From the NCBI GenBank assembly GCA_013368325.1, contig JAACJK010000059.1, forward strand, positions 806,001 through 870,000: a DNA stretch of 64,000 bases, read 5' to 3'. The notes under the pieces are model-generated. The model was not told where the DNA came from, searched no databases, and saw only the letters and a program-made list of their open reading frames with translations. Below, one piece after another: positions 58,059 to 64,000 of the stretch. The DNA is from Ephemerocybe angulata. Taxonomy: Eukaryota > Basidiomycota > Agaricomycetes > Agaricales > Psathyrellaceae. The translations under genes and the position numbers were made by a program. How positions within the stretch are numbered: position 1 is the first letter of the stretch; the number at the start of each line of letters is the position of its first letter.

Positions 58059-59927
58059 ATGCCCTCCAACCCTCTTTTTCTTGGTCTTGATCTCTCGACG
58101 CAGCAGATCAAGGCTGTTCTAATTCAAGAGGACGCAACAATTGTCCACGAAACGGCAGTTCACTTCGATAATGATCTAGGACACGGACACAAGACCACCA
58201 ATGGGGCGTATCAAGGTCCCGGCGAAGGAGAAGTGACCTCTCCAGTTGAAATGTGGTTAGATGCTATCGATCTCGTATTCGAGAGGATGCGCAAGGAGGG
58301 AGTGTCTTTTTCTGACATCTATGCGGTTTCTGGTGCCGGACAGGCAAGTTCTACTGAGTTAAAGCAAGAGCGACGGCAGTTGATTGGAGGAACAGCAACA
58401 CGGATCTGTTTATTGGTCGGAGAAAGCAGCAAACCTCTTGGCGAATCTCGATCCCAGCAAGTCCTTGTCCGAGCAGTTGTCGCCGGATGCATTCTCTGTT
58501 GCGAGGTCCCCTATCTGGCAGGACCATTCAACTGAGGTGGACTGCAAACAACTGGAAGCAGAGATTGGCGGCCCTCAAGCTCTCGCAGACTTGAGTGGCA
58601 GCAGAGCCTACGAGCGCTTCACAGGGAGCCAGATTTCCAAGGTAAGAGATTGTGGCAGATTCTGAGGTCGAGTCGTGCTTAAGTTAAACGTCCTTACAAA
58701 GATCAGGAGGCTTCAACCGGAAGTTTACAAGGCCACGAAGCGAATCTCCCTCGTTTCATCGTTTATCGCTTCTGTTTTCCTCGGCGACTTCGCACCTATC
58801 GAGGTATCTGATGCCAGTGGTATGAACTTGACCAACATTATCTCTGGAGAGTGGGATGAGAAGTTGCTGAGCATCTGCGGAGGACCAGAGCTCAGGTCTA
58901 AGCTTGGGCCCGAGCCGGTCCTTGGAGGAGTCAACCTCGGCAAAGTCAGCAATTGGTGGGTAAACCGATTTGGATTCAACCCAGGTGGGCTTTCTCGTCG
59001 ACTCTAATGATCATAGTAGAGAGTTAACGGCAGTTTACCAGATTGTATCGTTGCACCTTTCACCGGAGACAACCCCGCCACCGTGATATCTTTGTCAAGC
59101 CCTGGGGATGCTGTCCTCTCTCTTGGTACCTCCACAACCTTCTTGTTCTCCATCCCACCAGCCGATGTTCCTCCCAAACGCTTCACGACGTCGCATCTCC
59201 TATCACACCCGACTTCAAACCACGGACACCTGGCTATGCTTTGCTATAAAAACGGCGCACTAGCTCGAGAAAACGTTCGCGATAAGTACACCGATGGTCA
59301 CTGGCACACCTTCAACGAGAAGGTCGAGGCCACTGCCGCTGGATGTGCCGGATACATGGCACTATATTTTCCCCTTCCCGAGATCATTCCACCAGATGTC
59401 CAAGGAGAGTATTGCTTTTCATATGACATCTCCGATCCAAGCCAGGCACCGAAAGCTGTTCAAGACGTACCTCCAGAGGTTCATTGCCGAGCTATCTTGG
59501 AGTCTCAGTTCCTTTCCATTCGGTCTAGGATCGCTGCTATCCTACCGAGCAACGCGCCACATCTTCGTCGTTTGGTGATTTCTGGAGGGTCCTCTGCGAA
59601 CCATGTTATTCGCCAGATTGCAGCTGTAAGCGCTCGCCCACTCTACCGATGATTCTGATCTGACTTCTTTGTTAGGACATTTTTGACATGAATGTGTATG
59701 TCTCGACGACGAAGGAGGCTGCGGGTATGGGAGGTGCCCTGTTGGCCAAGTATAGCTGGTGGAAGGTGAAGAATCCCAATGGGTCCTTCGAGGATATGAC
59801 TGGAGGTGAAGCCGTTGGGACTACTCGTGTTGCAGAGCCCAAGAAGGAACAAAGCGCAGTCTACGATCTTCTGGTACCTGTATACACGGCTTGCGAAGAA
59901 GCTGTCGTGAAAGCCAATGCAAAGTGA
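58059..59927 (+). CDS. XKS1: D-xylulose kinase (FGGY family)
   Basis: Xylulokinase phosphorylates D-xylulose to xylulose-5-phosphate, feeding pentose sugars from plant cell walls into the pentose phosphate pathway. Evidence: the FGGY N-terminal opening LFLGLDLSTQQIKAVLIQED; the substrate-loop region VSGAGQQHGSVYW; SPIWQDHST, whose Asp is a sugar-binding residue; the domain II motif LSSPGDAVLSLGTSTTFLFS; and the nucleotide-binding end RRLVISGGSSANHVIRQIAA followed by EAAGMGGALLAKYSWW. The gene has five or so introns (near 58345-58388, 58640-58705, 58986-59040, 59625-59675), all with GT..AG ends. Start at 58059 gives MPSNPLFLGLDLS. Length agrees with fungal xylulokinases. It is a natural enzyme for a plant-decomposing fungus. 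Confidence 0.92.
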
Positions 59928-60364
59928 CAGTGGTGCCAGGGCGCCGTTACCATTATTAGCGACTGAAAGCCTGAAAGATGGTCATGTTTACATAGGATAT
60001 AAATGATAAAATTTGGGGCTCATTAGGGAGTGGCGATGAGTTCGGCCTTGAATATCTTTCTCGCTGCGTTTTCCCGTGGGCGGTGAAAAGGATAAGCGAA
60101 GTTCCAGTGACCGTCTCAGTCATCGCCAGACTGGCTTGGACTGGCCAAGCGTCGTGATCATAGAATTGTTGGGGCCGAGTCGGTCCGGTCGAACTCGCGC
60201 GTCTGTCACTGGCAAAGATTGGTTTTCCAAGTTCTTCAAGCGCCTGCTTTTACCTTCGTCAACCGTCGTGACAGACACCTTGTGAGAACGCGTTTTTACT
60301 CTTGATTCTGGGACATTGTTAGACTGTTAAAGATTGGGTTGTTTACAGGGATTTGAAGCAGTGG
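59928..60364. other. Intergenic region between xylulokinase and PUS1
   Basis: About 440 bases between two genes on the plus strand. The first part should hold the xylulokinase 3' end (AT-rich around 59985-60015). The rest holds the PUS1 promoter. A 69-codon frame at 60076-60285 shows no known motif. Confidence 0.4.
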
Positions 60365-62805
60365 ATGATCGTCAGAAGATCACTGTTGGCATTGTCCGCC
60401 TTCCGCTTGCATAGTGTCCAATACCTCACCTTACTGAGACATCTAGCAGTTCAAGAACCTTTCGGAACCCCTCTCAATCGCAAAAAATCTGGGTATCTTC
60501 ACAGGCTTACCATGTCTGAAGCAGCAAAACTCCCCAAGCGAACTTTTGTGGCCGTGGACCCAGACGCATCCGAAGCGACGCCAGCTTCTGCTTTGAAAAA
60601 GCAGAAGTCCACCAACGCCGATTCCGTCGAGGGTGCTGCTGATAAAATGGAAGATGTCGACATAAAAGGGCACACCCGCGAGGAGGGTGCGCCGGCGCCA
60701 GACGTCGCCGAGGGCAGCGGCGGTAGCGCTGCTGGTGTCGACGAGGCGGCCAGTACGTCTGAGAAGAAGGCGAAGAAAGCGGAGTCGAGTCGACCACGTC
60801 GGAACAAGAAGAAGGACAGGGACGATGCTGCAGAGGGCAAGAACAAGAAGCGGGAGCCGCGGAATCGGAGGCGAGCTACGAAAGAGGAGGAAGCTGCGGC
60901 CTTGGAGAGGAAGGCATTGGCGGAGGCACAGGGTATCAGTACTGTTCGCTATCCGAAGAGGCAGTCGGCTCTCCTCATCGGGTTCTGTGGCTCTGGGTAC
61001 AGCGGTATGCAGATGTGCGTAATTGCTACCCTCGGCATTCGGCTTGCTCAAGGATTTTTTGTTCGCGATGCCACCACCCTCGCTGTCCACTAGTCAACCG
61101 GATGGTATCAAGACGATCGAGAACGTACTGTTTAAGGCACTGGTGAAGGCTGGAGCAGTTTCTCAAGATAATGCGGACGATCCTGTCAAGGTAAGTCTGC
61201 CCGAACATCGCAATGAATTGAGTCCCTAATCCTTGTCCAGGTTAGCTTGGCGCGGGCTGCGCGAACTGATGCAGGCGTTCACGCTGCGGGCAACGTCGTC
61301 TCTCTGAAGATGATTGTTACTGTTCCCGGGGTGAAAGACCTCGTCGCTCATATCAACAGCGAACTTCCACCTGAGATTCGTCTGTGGGGCTTCGTAAGTC
61401 TTCCGTCTCGGGCGCGACAATGATCTAGCTCATTGGCCATTCCTTCTATTCTCAAGGTTCGGGTCCAGAACTCATTCAATGCGAGGCTGTAGGCTCATCT
61501 ATTTCCGCCTTTCCTTTACCGAATGTCTGAACTGAATTGGGCCTTTCAGTGTGTGCGACAGCCGAAAGTATACGTATTACTTCCCAAGCTATCTGCTAAT
61601 CCCACCAAAGCCCGATTCCAACTTGTGCAAAGTTCTCCACCGAGCACACTCAGGATCGGTAGAGACGCAATCGCCATCTTCTTTACATCCATTCTGGCAA
61701 GACCCCTCGTCGTCGGATGCTACACCCGAGGAAGACATGGAAAGAAAAAGAAATTACAGGATTGGCCCTACCGAAATGGAACATCTGCGAGAATTCGTGA
61801 AGCAATACGAAGGCAGTCACAACTTCCATAATTTCACGGTCGCCCGCGACTTTAACGATCGCAGTAATCAACGATTCATGAAGGAGATTCGTGTACGTCG
61901 GCTGGCTTTGAATCTTGATCTTCACTGAACTAACGGGGAATCTAACGCCTAGGTAGAGGATCCTGTCGTACATGGAAATACTGAATGGGTTGCAGTCATG
62001 TTCCACGGCCAAAGTTTCATGCTGCACCAGATTGTGAGCTACAATTCCCATCGCTTTCTTCCTATCTGATAACTCTCTTCGAACTTCCTTCACGCAGCGT
62101 AAAATGATGGCTGGTTTAGTCCTCTCTTGCCGAACTGGAACCTCCCCAAAGATCGTCAATGAGGTATTCGACTGTCGATCTACTCACGTTCTGCGATTAA
62201 CGCAATCTCCCCATTTCTAGCTGTACAAATCTAACACAGTCTTCATTCCCAAGATGCCCTCCCTCGGGCTTCTCCTCGAAGAGCCGCTATTCAATTCGTA
62301 CAATGGCAGAGTGGCTGAGTCAAATACGAAGCTTCAATCCACCGACCCCGACTACCGTCCCGCCATCGACTTCGAACTTCACCGGGAAAAGATCAATGCT
62401 TTCAAGGAAGAGTTCATCTACAAGAATATGCGTGGCATCGAGGACCGGAGTGGACTGTGAGTATAGTAACTTTTCATTCCATGCGCGAGGCAATTTCGGA
62501 TCTAAATTCTTAAATGTTACTCCCATTCAATTCGCAGGTTCGATGCGTGGGTCCGTTCGGTCGATTCGTATGCAGGCAAGGATCTCTTGTGGTTGAATCG
62601 GGAAGGCCAACTCCCCGCAGACTGTGTAATTCGCAAGGGAGAGCGCAGAACGCACCCCTTCAAGGAGAAGCGAGTATTCGATACAACCTCGTTCCCATCC
62701 GAAGCTGCGTTTATTAAGAAGCAACTCATTGAAGAGATCGCTGCAGAAGAAGAGTCGGAGGAGGAGGTTTTCGACAAGAGGCAACTAGCTGAGACAGAGG
62801 GCTAA
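60365..62805 (+). CDS. PUS1: tRNA pseudouridine synthase Pus1
   Basis: Pus1 converts uridine to pseudouridine at several tRNA positions and in some other RNAs. The TruA-family core is clear: [14 protein letters not shown], then [19 protein letters not shown], whose Asp in RTDAGVHA is the catalytic residue; [19 protein letters not shown]; and [15 protein letters not shown] Lys/Arg/Glu-rich nuclear-type segment precedes the core. The tail is acidic. Introns near 61018-61091, 61192-61241, 61395-61457 and others join in phase. Two starts are possible: ATG at 60365 adds 49 residues with Arg, Leu and Ser but no acidic residue in the first 30; ATG at 60512 begins [12 protein letters not shown] and gives the shorter nuclear form. 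I give the outer coordinate; see the findings. Confidence 0.88.
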
Positions 62806-62936
62806 CGGGGAACGTGTGCATAAAGGATTCATAGGCATAACTCCTTCTATGATCCCAGTGCAGTATTTCGCATTGTCCTTTATAGATAAATTCGAACATG
62901 CGCTGAAACATCGCTCCCGGGCCCATAATGACTTGT
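62806..62936. other. Converging 3' regions of PUS1 and RPB4
   Basis: Only 131 bases separate the two stop codons, so the 3' untranslated regions must abut or overlap. Nothing else is visible. Confidence 0.5.
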
Positions 62937-63643
62937 TTATGTCTGGAACTTGCGCATAGTCTGAATTTCATCCAATAAGGCCTCCAGGCGGTCATCGTCA
63001 ATCTTCACCAAACTATAGACAGGGAAAAGTTGTAAGGGTCTGACTAGCCATCGATGAATGAATAAGCAAACCTCGGGATAATGCTCTTTGCTTCTTCAGC
63101 CGTTGCCGGGCAGAGGTTCGCGATCTGGGCAGTCTCGAACTGGGTAAGGGCGGGTTCTCTTCGAAGGGTCCTGGTTCCCGCGACAAGTCAGATAAGGTTC
63201 TCTAGGACAATCTCGACAGAAGCGCACTCTCGAACAGCACCAGCCGAGTCCGTCGTGTTGAATTTAGCGAACGTTTTCACGTATTCGAGCGTCTTGTTGT
63301 ACACGCTGCACAAGACTCAATAAGTTCCAACCATTCAGTTAGAAAGAGGTTTGCTCACGCAGTGTCAGGTGAAGGCTTTTCTCTGTTCTCCAATAAGTAT
63401 TTGACTTCGGAGATGAGCAAACAACCAGCATTGTTGAACTCTAGTTTGAATGCACCATGGTCAGTTCAATCTTGTCCCAGCCCTTTTGTTTTGACCTCCG
63501 AGCCAAGCACTTCTGCTTCGTTCCCTCTGAGGAAGCTAGGTGTGGTGCTATGCTCACAGACTCGCCAACGCACCTGGCCCGAGCTTCAACGCTGAAGCAT
63601 CCTCATCTTCGGTGTTGGGACGGTGGCGGAGTCGAGTGGTCAT
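62937..63643 (-). CDS. RPB4: RNA polymerase II subunit Rpb4
   Basis: Rpb4 pairs with Rpb7 to form the stalk of RNA polymerase II and also acts in mRNA export and decay. The gene is split into small exons, so no long frame shows it. Exons: 63643 to about 63572 (MTTRLRHRPNTEDEDASALK); about 63454-63362 (FNNAGCLLISEVKYLLENRE); about 63305-63210 (VYNKTLEYVKTFAKFNTTDS); about 63120-63073 (FETAQIANLCPATAEEAKSI ending IIPR); and a last exon to 62937 (LVKIDDDRLEALLDEIQTMR ending KFQT). Each piece matches the Rpb4 family in order: LKLGPEF near the start, the HRDC-like helical domain, and the LLDEIQTMRKFQ ending. The short length, about 135 residues, is normal for Rpb4. Some exon borders remain approximate. 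Confidence 0.88.
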
Positions 63644-64000
63644 GAGCAAGGAGTGATGTTGCCCGATTTGGTGCCCGACATGTCTATGTAAGCGGTTGAT
63701 CGGCCTTGGGCTCGGGCATTGAACAACTTGTCCTCAACACCCACCACCACCACTTGGGTGCCTTCGCCTGATACCCTGATTCCCAGTACTACTTACAATC
63801 AAGCCACAAGTTCTTCCTACCAATACAAGTGAAAGGTGAGATCCGACAGAAACTAGCAACAACACACCCCGGCTCGAAATTTTGAACTTGAACCAGAGGT
63901 AGACGACATGAACGCAGACTCTACAGGACCTTGTGTGGTCTAAAGACTACATCCTCGTATAAGGCAGAGGAAATGGGCTTGGGGTCTACCATGTACCGCG
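63644..64000. other. Window end, upstream of RPB4
   Basis: The last 357 bases contain the RPB4 promoter and leader and possibly the start of the next gene. A block with repeated CCACCA triplets lies at about 63740-63760. No coding sequence could be supported. Confidence 0.4.

Noticed and set aside
1..64000. Transposons, integrated viral sequence, CRISPR or secondary-metabolite cluster
   Set aside because: No transposase, reverse transcriptase, long terminal repeats, regularly spaced repeats, polyketide or peptide synthetase domains were seen; the content is conserved housekeeping genes.

Overview
The window is nuclear DNA from a filamentous basidiomycete, most likely an agaricomycete mushroom-forming fungus. 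The genes are close together and alternate between strands. They are cut by many short introns of about 50-70 bases with GT..AG ends, and base composition is near 50 % GC. The proteins (TOR, KAR9, CLR2, ERG4, SAF1, a CON7-like zinc finger) are fungal in type. There are no ribosomal operons, prophages, CRISPR arrays or intact transposons, and no tRNA gene was recognised.

Layout. 0-11 kb: a DnaJ-type chaperone (minus, cut by the window edge), an FBXO9/Hrt3-type F-box protein (plus), an unrecognised spliced gene (minus), TRAPPC12 (minus) and a CorA-like membrane protein (minus). 11-19 kb: a KAR9-like protein with a GAR-like C-terminus (minus) and the silencing factor CLR2 (minus). 19-27 kb: sterol O-acyltransferase (plus), a frame-broken F-box-like relic (plus), the ergosterol enzyme ERG4 (minus) and the mRNA 3'-end factor MPE1 (plus). 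27-43 kb: retromer VPS5 (minus), a coiled-coil membrane protein (minus), the TOR kinase (plus) and the INO80 subunit ARP8 (plus). 43-53 kb: a RING finger protein (minus), a weak candidate gene (plus), a CON7-like transcription factor (plus) and two gene-poor stretches. 53-64 kb: SAF1-like F-box/RCC1 protein (plus), a disordered unknown protein (minus), xylulokinase (plus), tRNA pseudouridine synthase PUS1 (plus) and RNA polymerase II subunit RPB4 (minus).

Nearly all of these are conserved housekeeping genes for growth control, membrane traffic, sterol metabolism, chromatin and RNA processing. They do not form an obvious pathway cluster, although two sterol genes lie within 6 kb of each other. 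I found no convincing new multi-gene system. The points most worth a second look are a possible mitochondrial leader in front of PUS1, two spliced loci without recognisable relatives, a CorA-like protein that lacks the usual GMN motif, and the large gene-poor region upstream of the CON7-like gene. Exon borders were read by eye from splice signals and phase, so multi-exon coordinates give the outer limits of each coding region.
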